In this document: piece after piece, positions 1 to 8,427 of the stretch
Layout: each line of letters starts with the position of its first letter
How positions within the stretch are numbered: position 1 is the stretch's first letter
Assembly: GCA_903929485.1 (NCBI GenBank)
Contig: CAIYUY010000216.1
Location: 1 to 50,294 of the forward strand
Origin: an uncultured Desulfuromonadales bacterium
Lineage (GTDB): Bacteria; Desulfobacterota; Desulfuromonadia; Geobacterales; CAIOGM01
Direction: 5' to 3'
DNA: 50,294 bases
The notes under the pieces: model-generated
The model's database searches: none
What the model was told of the DNA's origin: nothing
What the model saw: the letters and a program-made list of their open reading frames with translations, nothing else
Made by a program: the position numbers and the translations under genes

Positions 1-1390
1 GCGTGCGAAACCGCTCTTCGCTGGCGGCCAGCGCCTCGGCCAACTGTTTCCTCTCCGTGATATTCTCGTGGCTCACCACCACGCGCAGCGGATCGTTTCC
101 GACAAAACGGGTTACCTGGGCATGAAACCATGACTGTCCCGTGGGGGAGTGACAGTGGTACTCCTGGCCATAGTCGTCCCGCTCTCCGGCGATGACCGCC
201 GCTATCCCTTCACCGAAGAGTCGGGCGCTTTCGCCGTCGTCCCCTTCCGCCCCGGCGCAAAGCGCAAGATAATCGACGCCGACGCCGACGTTTTCCGAGA
301 GAAGTGAATTGGCGGCGGCGAACTCTCGCCACTGCCGATTGACCACCAGGATGATCCCACGGGCATCAAGAACACAGATATTCGCCCGCAAGGCGTCCAT
401 GGTGGCCGTGGTGAGAAAATTTGCCTGATGCAACGCCTCAACGTCCCGTTTCCTCTGGGTGACGTCCCGGGTGATCCCCCGAAAGCCCAGGAACTCCCCT
501 TCCGAAGAGTAGACCGTCTGGGCTCTGACCTCGCACGCAACCGGATGGCCGTCACGATGCCGAGAGATGCTTTCGATTACGACGGTGGATTGATGAGAAT
601 CGGCGAGGGAGGCAAAGAGTTCGCCCAGCTTCGCCGCCCCATCTTCCGGGGTGAACTCCACGGGAGAGCGCCCCAGAAACTCCCGGGGTTCATACCCCAA
701 CAACTCCTCAAAACGGGGACTTATGTAGGTGAAGAGCCCCTGGGCATCCAGCTCCCAGATGCAGTCGCTGACGCTCTCCACCAGGGAGCGGTACTTGGCT
801 TCGCTCAGCCGGAGTTGTCGTTCCAGCTCGTGCTTCTCGGTGATATCGCTCACCACGATACGGCAGTGAGGTGTTCCCCCCCCATCCTGGACGACGCCCG
901 CCAGATGTCCCCAAAAGAGCGTCCCGTCGGCTTTCACCATCCGGAGATCGTAAACCGTGGGTTCCCCGGTTGCAAGGAGCTGTCTGCTCTTGAGGTAATG
1001 AAGATCCTGCTCATCCCTGAAGATGAACCGGCAAAAAGGGAGTTTTAACAGCTCCGCCACGGGCGCCCCCAGCAGGGTGGCGGCCGTGAGGTTAGCCTCC
1101 AGGATTATCCCCTCCCCATTGAGGGTGAGATACCCCACTGGCGCCAAGTCGTAGAGGTCGAAATAGCGGCTCCGGGAAAGCTCCAGCTCTTCCTCTTTGC
1201 GACGCAACTCATCGTTTTGCATCTCCAGCTCGATCTGATGGACCCGCAGTTCGTGGATCGCCCGCTTCGCCCCCTCAAGAGTGAGCGGTTCCGGCAGATC
1301 CGGCAACAGCGCGGCCCGTTCCTCCGCCAGGGTACGCAGAGTATCTTCCCGGGCGGGATAGGGCAAGGAGTCGTCGAATCTGCTCGTCAT
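1..1390 (-). CDS. Multi-PAS sensor protein, 3' end outside the window
   Basis: The minus-strand frame opens at ATG 1390 and stays open for about 463 codons to the window edge, so the C-terminus is missing. GGAG lies about 7 bases before the ATG. After a charged, coiled-coil-like N-terminus (about residues 20-60) come at least three PAS/PAC-like units. Each ends in a PAC-type tail: VVSDITEKHELERQL, GITRDVTQRKRDVEAL and VSHENITERKQLAEAL, the last leading into another S-E-E-R-F-R PAS start. No kinase, GGDEF or EAL domain is visible in the part present, so the output is unknown; a histidine kinase is the most common outcome for such proteins. It lies downstream of the CheB-CheR fusion on the same strand, separated by a repeat. 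Inference: soluble signal sensor, since no membrane segment is seen. Confidence 0.85.
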   Translation of the reverse strand, partial: MTSRFDDSLPYPAREDTLRTLAEERAALLPDLPEPLTLEGAKRAIHELRVHQIELEMQNDELRRKEEELELSRSRYFDLYDLAPVGYLTLNGEGIILEANLTAATLLGAPVAELLKLPFCRFIFRDEQDLHYLKSRQLLATGEPTVYDLRMVKADGTLFWGHLAGVVQDGGGTPHCRIVVSDITEKHELERQLRLSEAKYRSLVESVSDCIWELDAQGLFTYISPRFEELLGYEPREFLGRSPVEFTPEDGAAKLGELFASLADSHQSTVVIESISRHRDGHPVACEVRAQTVYSSEGEFLGFRGITRDVTQRKRDVEALHQANFLTTATMDALRANICVLDARGIILVVNRQWREFAAANSLLSENVGVGVDYLALCAGAEGDDGESARLFGEGIAAVIAGERDDYGQEYHCHSPTGQSWFHAQVTRFVGNDPLRVVVSHENITERKQLAEALAASEERFRT

Positions 1391-1418
1391 GGTGGAGCTC
1401 CGATTTACTAATCCGTTA

Positions 1419-1487
1419 TTTTGAGCAAAGCAAAGAATCTGCTTCTTGTCCGAAAAGCAGATCCTTGCTTCGCTCAGGATGACAAGC
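1419..1487. repeat. Dispersed imperfect-palindrome repeat, copy A
   Basis: The left arm (about 1419-1445, containing GAGCAAAGCAAAGAATCTGC) pairs with a right arm (about 1455-1480, containing GCAGATCCTTGCTTCGCTC). The right arm is followed by GGATGACAAGC and two degenerate GGAT-ACA-type units at about 20-base spacing up to 1530. A second copy with the same architecture lies at 29065-29177. It fills the gap between the PAS sensor and the CheB-CheR gene. It could fold as a hairpin in RNA downstream of the CheB-CheR gene. Confidence 0.7.
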
Positions 1488-1537
1488 TAATGAACAGGAT
1501 AACAGTCTAGGAAATAGGATGACAAGCCCGTACCCCC

Positions 1538-4531
1538 CTATTCCCCCGGCCGCTCGGTGGTGGCGATGGCGTAGAACTGACCGGCCTCGTTCACCAGGGA
1601 GGTGGCCGTCAGGTTCACCGCTTTGACGCCGCCGTCCTTGGAAATCCGCGTGATCCGACAGGGAACAAGCTTCTCCCCCCGGCTCAGGCGCAGAATCCTC
1701 TCCAGCGCCTCTTCCCGCTGACCCTGGGGAATCAGCTCGGAAATATTCATCTTCAGGGCCTCTTCCTCGCTCCAGCCGTAGAGACGCTCCGCCGCCGGAT
1801 TCCAGGCGATGATCTTCCCTTCCAGATCCTGGACGATCATGGCGTCATAGGCGTCATGAACCACCACCGCCAGGTGACGCAGAGTCTCCCGAAGAACCTC
1901 CTGGGCCTTTCTCAACTCGGTGGTTTCGGTAAAGGTGATCACCGCCCCCTCGATGACGTTTTCCAGGGTCCGATAGGGTCTGATCCGCATGAGGAACCAA
2001 GTCCCCCCCTGGGTCCGGACCTCCACCTCCCGGGGGACCAGAGTGTCCAGCACCTCCCGCACATCCGCCACCAACCGGTCATACCCAATCAGGTTGTCCA
2101 CGATATGCCCCACCGGCCGCCCCACATCGGAGTGGATCAGGTTGATCACCTGAGTGGCCGCGGGGGTGAAACGCTGGATGCAGAGATGATGGTTCACGAA
2201 GACCGTGCCGATCCCCGTGCCGGCCAGCAGGTTGTTCATGTCGTTGTTGGCCTGGGAAAGATCCGACACCTTTATCTGCAGTTCCGAGTTCACCGTGGCC
2301 AGCTCTTCATTCACCGATTGCAACTCTTCCTTGGAGGTCTCCAATTCCTCATTGGTGGATTGCAGCTCCTCGTTCACCGACTGCATCTCCTCATTGGACG
2401 ACTTGAGCTCCTCGTTGGTCGTCTCCAACTCCTCGATGGTGCTCTGGAGATACTCCTCCTTGGCCCGCAGCTCCTGCTGCAGCTCCGCGAAGCGCGCGCT
2501 ATTCTCCGCCACTTCGGCAGCCGGGGGTTCCGGGGAAAAGGAAGCGGTGGCGGGCGCGTCTTCCAGGATGACCAGATAAAGGGTCGGCTCGGCGGCCTTG
2601 GGACCGACGGAGAGGGGCTGCACCGTCAGATTGACCGTCGTGTAGTCGCCGTTGGTCTTCACCCGCAACCCCGGGTGCGCCGCCTTGTCCCGGGATGACA
2701 CGGCCTTGTGCAGGGTCACCGTCAACGGATAGCGCAACCCGTCCCGAGCCATTTTCAACACGTTGAGACCGGCCTCGCCGGGAGAGGGCTCCAGGTAGCG
2801 GCCGGTGCGGCCATGGAGGTAAAGGATATCCCCCCGCTCGGTGACCAGCACGGCGGCGAGAGAACAGTACTGGAGCAGAGCCCGTTCGGCGATCTCCCGC
2901 AACGGCGCCCTCCCGTCCGCGCTCCCCCGCCCCGGGTGCAGGGGCGAAGGGGCGGTGGACTGAAAGGGGAGATGGGGCCAGGGGGAAGGACGGAAGACGG
3001 CGTGAACATTCTCCTTCCGCTGGTAGAGCTTGAATGACCGGTCAACAACGGCGAAGAGATCCACGAAGTCGCCGACGCTCTCGGAGGAGCCGAGAAAGAG
3101 CCCCCCTTCCGGGACGAGGGCGTAATGAAACAGGGGGATCAGCTTCTTCTGCAGTTCGACCCCCATGTAGATGAGCAGATTGCGGCAACAGATGAGATCC
3201 AGGCGGGAGAAAGGGGGATCTTTTACCAGATCCTGTTCGGAAAAGATCACCAGATCGCGAATCGACTTGTTGATGCGAAAGGCGCCGCTCTCCGGGTCCA
3301 GGGTGAAGTAGCGCGCCAGCCGTTCCGGAGTGATGTCGGCGGCGATGTTGGCGGGGTAGATCCCCACGCGGGCGAAGTCGATGGAGCGGCTGTCGATGTC
3401 CGTGGCGAACAGCTGGATCTGGTAACTCTGTTTCAGCGCCTCCATCCGCTCCTGGAGGAGAATGGCCAGGGAGTAGGCCTCCTCGCCGGTGGAACAGCCG
3501 CAGGACCAGACGCGGATGGTCTCACCAGGGGACTTCCGGACGAAGAGCTGGGGGATGACTTTGCCCGCCAACGCCTCGAACGCCTCCGGATCACGAAAAA
3601 AGTTAGTGACGCCGATGAGAAAATCGCGAAAGAGAACCTCCACCTCGGCCGGATTCTGCTGCAGGTAACGGACATACTCGTCCAACTTGGTGATTTGATG
3701 CAGCACCATCCGCCGCATGACCCTGCGGTTGATGGTGCTCGGCTTGTACAGGGAAAAATCGTGGCCGGTCTGGGCGCGGATCAGCAAAAAGATCTTCTTC
3801 AACCCGTCCTCGCTCCGGGGTGGAGGGGATTCCACGCTCCCCACCCCCTTGAAGGCCTGGGCCACGTAGGCCATGAGCTGGGCCGGCATCTCGGCCGGCG
3901 GGAGGATGAAATCAACCAGGCCGGTGGCGATGGCGCTGCGGGGCATGCCGTCATACTCGGTGGATTCGGGATTCTGCGCCATGGCCATCCCCCCTTCCCC
4001 CTTGATGTCCCGCACCCCCAGGGCGCCGTCGCTCCCGGTGCCGGAAAGGACGATGCAGATGGCCCGTTCATGCTGATCCTGGGCCAGGGAGCGGAAGAAA
4101 TAATCGATGGGGAGTCGTCTCCCCCGGGGGGCGGAGGGTTCCAGCAGTTGCAGCGTGCCGTTGATAAAGGCCATATCCCGGTTTGGTGGAATGATGTAGG
4201 CGCAGTTGACCTTCACCTTCATGCCGTCCTCCACCTCGAACACCTCCATCCGGGTATAGCGGCGGATCAGCTCGGTGAGGATGCTCTTGTGATCCGGGTC
4301 CAGATGCTGCACCAGAATAAAGGCCATGCCCGGGTCGGTTCTGGCGGGCATGCCGGAAAAGAACGCCTCGAAGGCCGACAGCCCCCCCGCCGAAGCGCCG
4401 ATGCCGATGATGGGAAACGGTGATGACAAGGGATCGACCACGCCGTTTGGGGCGGGAGCTTTTTTGATGGCCGACTTCGCGTCCGCGGGGAGGGTCACGG
4501 GGGTCACGCTATTTTTTTTTCGGGGGGGCAT
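1538..4531 (-). CDS. CheB-CheR fusion with coiled coil and two PAS domains
   Basis: A protein of about 997 aa. I chose ATG 4531 because GGAG sits 6 bases upstream; an upstream in-frame start at 4594 has no comparable site. An N-terminal CheB methylesterase domain (about residues 38-220) shows GIGASAGG with the nucleophile Ser, VQHLDPDH with His, and SGTGSDGALG with Asp. A CheR methyltransferase domain (about 240-510) shows the SAM motif CGCSTGEEAYSLAI and the CCRNLLIYM strand. A long glutamate-rich coiled coil (about 660-760, repeats of EELxSxNEE) is followed by two PAS domains. There is no CheB receiver domain and no kinase domain at the end. The family is known in bacteria as a stand-alone sensor outside chemotaxis operons; no che genes are nearby. 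Inference: reversible carboxyl methylation or a scaffold role in signalling. The first codons contain a C7 run and an A9 run. Confidence 0.92.
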   Translation of the reverse strand: MPPRKKNSVTPVTLPADAKSAIKKAPAPNGVVDPLSSPFPIIGIGASAGGLSAFEAFFSGMPARTDPGMAFILVQHLDPDHKSILTELIRRYTRMEVFEVEDGMKVKVNCAYIIPPNRDMAFINGTLQLLEPSAPRGRRLPIDYFFRSLAQDQHERAICIVLSGTGSDGALGVRDIKGEGGMAMAQNPESTEYDGMPRSAIATGLVDFILPPAEMPAQLMAYVAQAFKGVGSVESPPPRSEDGLKKIFLLIRAQTGHDFSLYKPSTINRRVMRRMVLHQITKLDEYVRYLQQNPAEVEVLFRDFLIGVTNFFRDPEAFEALAGKVIPQLFVRKSPGETIRVWSCGCSTGEEAYSLAILLQERMEALKQSYQIQLFATDIDSRSIDFARVGIYPANIAADITPERLARYFTLDPESGAFRINKSIRDLVIFSEQDLVKDPPFSRLDLICCRNLLIYMGVELQKKLIPLFHYALVPEGGLFLGSSESVGDFVDLFAVVDRSFKLYQRKENVHAVFRPSPWPHLPFQSTAPSPLHPGRGSADGRAPLREIAERALLQYCSLAAVLVTERGDILYLHGRTGRYLEPSPGEAGLNVLKMARDGLRYPLTVTLHKAVSSRDKAAHPGLRVKTNGDYTTVNLTVQPLSVGPKAAEPTLYLVILEDAPATASFSPEPPAAEVAENSARFAELQQELRAKEEYLQSTIEELETTNEELKSSNEEMQSVNEELQSTNEELETSKEELQSVNEELATVNSELQIKVSDLSQANNDMNNLLAGTGIGTVFVNHHLCIQRFTPAATQVINLIHSDVGRPVGHIVDNLIGYDRLVADVREVLDTLVPREVEVRTQGGTWFLMRIRPYRTLENVIEGAVITFTETTELRKAQEVLRETLRHLAVVVHDAYDAMIVQDLEGKIIAWNPAAERLYGWSEEEALKMNISELIPQGQREEALERILRLSRGEKLVPCRITRISKDGGVKAVNLTATSLVNEAGQFYAIATTERPGE

Positions 4532-4626
4532 CTGCTTCTCCTCGTCTGGATGAAAAGTCCGTTTCACCTGTATGAACAGCGATGCCGGTTCCACCGGGGA
4601 GCGGCAGTCGCTTTATTAATTACCAT

Positions 4627-4655
4627 ATCATATTAAATGAAAAAAATTCTTCCAA
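4627..4655 (-). promoter_or_regulatory. Putative sigma70-type promoter of the CheB-CheR gene
   Basis: Read on the minus strand, TTGGAA (4655-4650), a 17-base spacer and TATGAT (4632-4627) lie about 95 bases upstream of the chosen ATG, in the AT-rich part of the gap 4532-4817. Nothing else gene-like is seen in that gap. Sequence match only. Confidence 0.45.
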
Positions 4656-4817
4656 TAGTAGCACTGAACGGCACGGAGAACCAACTATTTTCTTCAGGAT
4701 GGCAACCCCCTTGTTAAAGGCGGATAAAAGGAAGGGCGAGGCAAGGTTCACCTGCTTCGCCCTCCTTTCAGTGTATTTCGAGCAAGGCGAAAAAAAGCCC
4801 GTCATTCTAAACGTAGC

Positions 4818-4854
4818 AAAAAACAGGGGCACGGCATGCCGTGCCCTGTTTTTT
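4818..4854. terminator. Rho-independent, probably bidirectional terminator
   Basis: The near-perfect stem CAGGGGCACGGCA / TGCCGTGCCCTG has one bulged G. It is flanked by an A-run on the left and a T-run on the right, so either strand ends in a U-tract. It overlaps the stop codon of the minus-strand oxidoreductase gene. Confidence 0.85.
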
Positions 4855-7312
4855 AGATAAACAGATTATTATCCGCCCGTTCGGAAGCCTCCAGGTAGGC
4901 GGCAACCCCGCCGATCTCTATCCCCTCCACCAACTCTTCCCTGCGAATCCCCATGAGTTCCATGGACATCTGACAGGCGACCAGATGCGCCCCCCCCTTG
5001 ATGGCCATGGACATGAGCTCCTCCAGGGCCGGAACGTTCTTGTTTTTCATGATACCCCGGATCAATTTCCCGCCGATCCCCCCCATGCTCATGGTGGAGA
5101 GAAGAAGCTTCTTGCTCCCCCGGGGCATCATCATCCCGAAGGCCGCTTCCACCAGATTTTTCCCCATCCCCGAAACCTTATCCGGCTTCCGGAGGGCGTT
5201 CAGCCCCCAGAAGGTGAAAAAGAGGGTCACCTTCCGCCCCATGGCCAGCGCCCCGTTGGCGATGATGAAACCGGCGATGACCTTGTCCAGATCGCCGGAA
5301 AAAATAACAATCGTCTTGTCGTTTCCCGCGGATACCGTGGCCGGCCGGCTCCCCCCCCCCTTTTGAATCACCGCCGTGACGATCCCCTTCTCCATCCCGA
5401 TCTCCATCACCCTGTTGCCGGTGGCTCTCGCCCAGGCCTGGGCATCGCTCTGAAAACCGGGGTCACTGGCCCGTATCCTCAAGGAATCCCCGACAGCCAG
5501 GGCGTCCATCTCTACTTTAAGCCGCATGACCGGCCCGGGACATTGCAGGCCGCAGGCGTCCACCGAGACAGTGCGAGCCCCCCCCGTGGGGATGTTCGCA
5601 ACAACGCCGCCGGCCGCGTCATCTGCCTTCACCTCCCCCATGGGAAACCCGGCGCTCTTCTCCGTGGCCACGCGCCAAGTGTCGTACCCCCCCGAAAGGT
5701 TCGAGCAGTTCTTGAAGCCGTTGGCGCTAACGATCCGCGCCGCCATATACCCCCGCAACCCCACCCGGCAGAAGATGACGAGCTGCTTCTCCCGGGGGAG
5801 TTCCGCCAGTCGTTGCCGCAGGGAATCCACCGGTATGTTCACCGCGCCGGGAATGGTCCCGGCGGCGTACTCCTCGGGAGTCCGGACATCCAGCAGAAAC
5901 AGCTCCCCCGGGGGGCTCTGTTGCAGTTCGTTCCAGGTGATACTCCCCACCAGACCGTCCAGGATATTCTGGGCCGCGAATCCGGCCATGTTCACCGGAT
6001 CCTTGGCCGACGAATAGGGTGGAGCATAGGCGTGCTCGATCTCGCAGAGGTCGTCCACGGTCATCTTCCCCTTCATGGCCGTGGCGATGACATCGATCCG
6101 CTTGTCCACGCCGCCATACCCCACGATCTGAGCCCCCAACACCCGCCGATCCACGGGGGAGAAGAGGAGCTTGAAGCAGAGCATGGTGGCGCCGGGATAG
6201 TAGCCGGCATGATCGTTGGGATGGATGATGACGGAATCATGGGGAATATTTTCTCCCCGACAGAACTTTTCAGTGGCGCCGGTCACCCCCACATCCAGGT
6301 CGAACACCTTGGCGATGGCGGTCCCCACCGTGCCGTCATAGGTGACGGGAGTGCGCCCCAGCATGTTGCCGGCGACAATCCGCCCCTGCTTGTTGGCCGG
6401 ACCGGCCAGGGGGATCGCCGTCTTTTTGCCGCTAAGGGGATTAACCACCTCTATGGCGTCCCCCACGGCGTGGATATGCTCCTTGTTGGTCCGGAGCTGT
6501 TCATCCACGACGATATGCCCCCGGGGACCAAGCTCTATTCCGGAACCCGTCAAAAAACGGCTGTTGGGGGCGACCCCCACGGAGAGGAGCACCAGATCCG
6601 CGGTGACGTTCCCGCCGCCGGCCAGTGTGGCGACGATCCCCCCTTCCTTACCCTCTGCAAAGGCCGAGACGGCGTCTCCCAGTAAAAGGTCGACCCCTTT
6701 GTTCCGGAGCTCGCGATGCACCAGCGCCGCCATCTCCGGATCGATGACGGCGAGCGCCTGGGGGAGGGCCTCCACTACCACCACGGCAATCCCCCGGGCG
6801 ACCAGATTCTCGGCCATCTCCAGGCCGATGAATCCGGCCCCCACGATCAGCGCCCTTTTCACCTTCCCCTGGTCCACCAGGGCGCGCAGCTTGTCGGTAT
6901 CCGGAATCGTCCAGAGAGTGTGAACGGCCGGGTGATCCGAGCCGGGGATCCTGGGTTTGATGGGGGAGCCCCCCGGCGCCAGAAGGAGCTTGTGGTAGGG
7001 GAGATCGTACTCTTCCCCTGATTGCAGATTCCGCACCCGGACCACCCTCCTCTCCGGGTGGACGGCAATCGCCTCATGAAAGACGCGCACCTCCACGTTG
7101 AAGCGCTCCCGAAAGGAGGCGGGTGTTTGCAGCAGAAGCTTGGAGCGGTCGGTTATGACATCACCGATAAAATAGGGAAGACCGCAATTGGCGTAGGAGA
7201 CATCTCCCCCCCGTTCCAACACGATTATTTCCGCATTTTCATCCAGCCGCCTGAGACGGGCGGCGGCGGACATCCCCCCCGCCACCCCCCCCACGATAAG
7301 ATAAGTAGCCAT
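4853..7312 (-). CDS. CoA-disulfide reductase / rhodanese / TusA / DsrE fusion
   Basis: A protein of about 819 aa. ATG 7312 is chosen because GGGAG lies 6 bases upstream and the FAD motif follows at once (YLIVGGVAGG). Residues 1-450 form a class of FAD/NAD(P)H disulfide reductase with a single redox Cys43 in SYANCGLPY, as in CoA-disulfide or polysulfide/persulfide reductases. A rhodanese domain follows with active-site Cys515 (FCRVGLRG), then a TusA/SirA-like domain with Cys591 in GLQCPGP. The C-terminal part (about 660-819) is DsrE/F-like with a Cys in HLVACQMSMELMG. Known biology: the reductase-rhodanese pair handles CoA-bound persulfide; TusA and DsrE are sulfur carriers. Inference: one polypeptide relays persulfide sulfur between four cysteines in the cytoplasm. 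A run of ten G codes for the linker before the DsrE part. It is divergent from cysDN. Confidence 0.93.
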   Translation of the reverse strand: MATYLIVGGVAGGMSAAARLRRLDENAEIIVLERGGDVSYANCGLPYFIGDVITDRSKLLLQTPASFRERFNVEVRVFHEAIAVHPERRVVRVRNLQSGEEYDLPYHKLLLAPGGSPIKPRIPGSDHPAVHTLWTIPDTDKLRALVDQGKVKRALIVGAGFIGLEMAENLVARGIAVVVVEALPQALAVIDPEMAALVHRELRNKGVDLLLGDAVSAFAEGKEGGIVATLAGGGNVTADLVLLSVGVAPNSRFLTGSGIELGPRGHIVVDEQLRTNKEHIHAVGDAIEVVNPLSGKKTAIPLAGPANKQGRIVAGNMLGRTPVTYDGTVGTAIAKVFDLDVGVTGATEKFCRGENIPHDSVIIHPNDHAGYYPGATMLCFKLLFSPVDRRVLGAQIVGYGGVDKRIDVIATAMKGKMTVDDLCEIEHAYAPPYSSAKDPVNMAGFAAQNILDGLVGSITWNELQQSPPGELFLLDVRTPEEYAAGTIPGAVNIPVDSLRQRLAELPREKQLVIFCRVGLRGYMAARIVSANGFKNCSNLSGGYDTWRVATEKSAGFPMGEVKADDAAGGVVANIPTGGARTVSVDACGLQCPGPVMRLKVEMDALAVGDSLRIRASDPGFQSDAQAWARATGNRVMEIGMEKGIVTAVIQKGGGSRPATVSAGNDKTIVIFSGDLDKVIAGFIIANGALAMGRKVTLFFTFWGLNALRKPDKVSGMGKNLVEAAFGMMMPRGSKKLLLSTMSMGGIGGKLIRGIMKNKNVPALEELMSMAIKGGAHLVACQMSMELMGIRREELVEGIEIGGVAAYLEASERADNNLFI

Positions 7313-7388
7313 GATATTCTCCCGGCGCGTTGGCCTGTATGGATGGATTTTCAAGATTCATGTTGTCACCCGGAGGAGCAACATACAT

Positions 7389-7417
7389 ATTATTAAGCAT
7401 ATATATGAAATTGTAAA
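7389..7417 (-). promoter_or_regulatory. Putative promoter of the CoA-disulfide reductase fusion
   Basis: On the minus strand TTTACA (7417-7412), a 17-base spacer and AATAAT (7394-7389) lie in the AT-rich divergent region 7313-7545, about 75 bases upstream of the ATG. Sequence match only. Confidence 0.5.
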
Positions 7418-7485
7418 GATAAAAAATGAACAGTGGAAAATCCTCGTATTATCTATTTATTTTATGGATATTGTATATTCTTTCC

Positions 7486-7514
7486 TTGACTTCCACGCCC
7501 TGAAAAGATAGTAT
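7486..7514 (+). promoter_or_regulatory. Putative promoter of cysDN
   Basis: TTGACT (7486-7491), a 17-base spacer and TAGTAT (7509-7514). The -10 overlaps an in-frame ATG at 7513, which argues that this codon is not the cysD start and that ATG 7546 is. Confidence 0.55.
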
Positions 7515-7545
7515 GAACAAAAATCGAAGGAACCGAGGTAACGCC

Positions 7546-8427
7546 ATGGATCATCTGGAAAAACTGGAAGCGCAGAGTGTCTACATTCTGCGGGAGGCGT
7601 ACCGGGAATTCAAGCAGATCTGCATGCTCTGGTCCATCGGCAAGGACAGCACGGTGCTTCTCTGGTTGGCCAGGAAGGCGTTTTTCGGCCATGTTCCCAT
7701 CCCGCTGGTGCATATCGACACCCACTACAAGGTTCCCGAGATGATCGTCTACCGGGATCAGCTGGCCCTGGAGTGGAAGCTGACCATGCTCTACGGAGAG
7801 AACTCGGCGGCCTTGGCGGAGAAACGAACCTTCCCGGACGGCGCGGTGGATCGCCTCACCTGCTGCAAGGCGCTGAAGAGCGAGGCGTTGAAGAACACCC
7901 TTTCCGGCGAATGGCCCCGATATATCATGGATCACCGTACAGGGAAGTACGTGGCTGACCTGAACCGGGAGATGTACACCGGGGTTATCGTGGGGGTCCG
8001 GGCCGATGAAGAGGGGAGCCGCTCCAAGGAGCGCTACTTTTCCCCCCGGGACAAGGCCAACGACTGGGATGTGGGGGATCAGCCCCCCGAATTCTGGAAC
8101 CAGTACAAAACCGACTTCGCCCCGGGAACCCACCTCCGGATCCATCCGCTCCTGGACTGGACGGAACTGAATATCTGGGAATATATCCAACGGGAAAAGA
8201 TCCCCATCATCCCCCTCTACTTCGATCAGGGGAACGGCAAACGGTACCGCTCCCTGGGTTGCTACCCCTGCACCACACCGGTGGACTCCCCGGCAACCAG
8301 TGTGTCGGAGATCATCCGGGAGCTCAAAAGCGGCAAATTCGCCGACATCGCCGAGCGCTCCGGGCGAGCCCAGGATAAGGACGACGGCGGCGGGTTGGAA
8401 ACGTTGAGAAGGGACGGGTACATGTGA
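7546..8427 (+). CDS. cysD: Sulfate adenylyltransferase subunit 2
   Basis: A protein of about 293 aa, close to the usual 300. With CysN it makes adenosine 5'-phosphosulfate from ATP and sulfate, the first step of assimilatory sulfate activation, in the cytoplasm. The PP-loop motif SIGKDS is near residue 30, followed by [11 protein letters not shown]. The C-terminus ends in a family-typical tail (LRRDGYM). The start at 7546 has GAGGT about 6 bases upstream and fits the family N-terminus ([16 protein letters not shown]). The upstream ATG at 7513 would sit inside the promoter. The stop TGA overlaps the cysN ATG by one base, so translation is probably coupled. No cysH, cysI or cysC is in the window. 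Confidence 0.95.
   Translation: MDHLEKLEAQSVYILREAYREFKQICMLWSIGKDSTVLLWLARKAFFGHVPIPLVHIDTHYKVPEMIVYRDQLALEWKLTMLYGENSAALAEKRTFPDGAVDRLTCCKALKSEALKNTLSGEWPRYIMDHRTGKYVADLNREMYTGVIVGVRADEEGSRSKERYFSPRDKANDWDVGDQPPEFWNQYKTDFAPGTHLRIHPLLDWTELNIWEYIQREKIPIIPLYFDQGNGKRYRSLGCYPCTTPVDSPATSVSEIIRELKSGKFADIAERSGRAQDKDDGGGLETLRRDGYM

Noticed and set aside
3125-4423. Plus-strand open frame of 432 codons opposite the CheB-CheR gene
   Set aside because: Shadow of a GC-rich gene: His/Gln/Gly/Pro-rich product without domains, no ribosome site, while the minus strand has full CheB and CheR motifs.
4841-6685. Plus-strand open frame of 614 codons opposite the CoA-disulfide reductase fusion
   Set aside because: Product is Pro/Gly/His-rich with no fold; the minus strand carries FAD, rhodanese and TusA motifs.
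7513-7545. Earlier cysD start at ATG 7513
   Set aside because: It overlaps the predicted -10 element and lacks a ribosome site; ATG 7546 has GAGGT and fits family N-termini.
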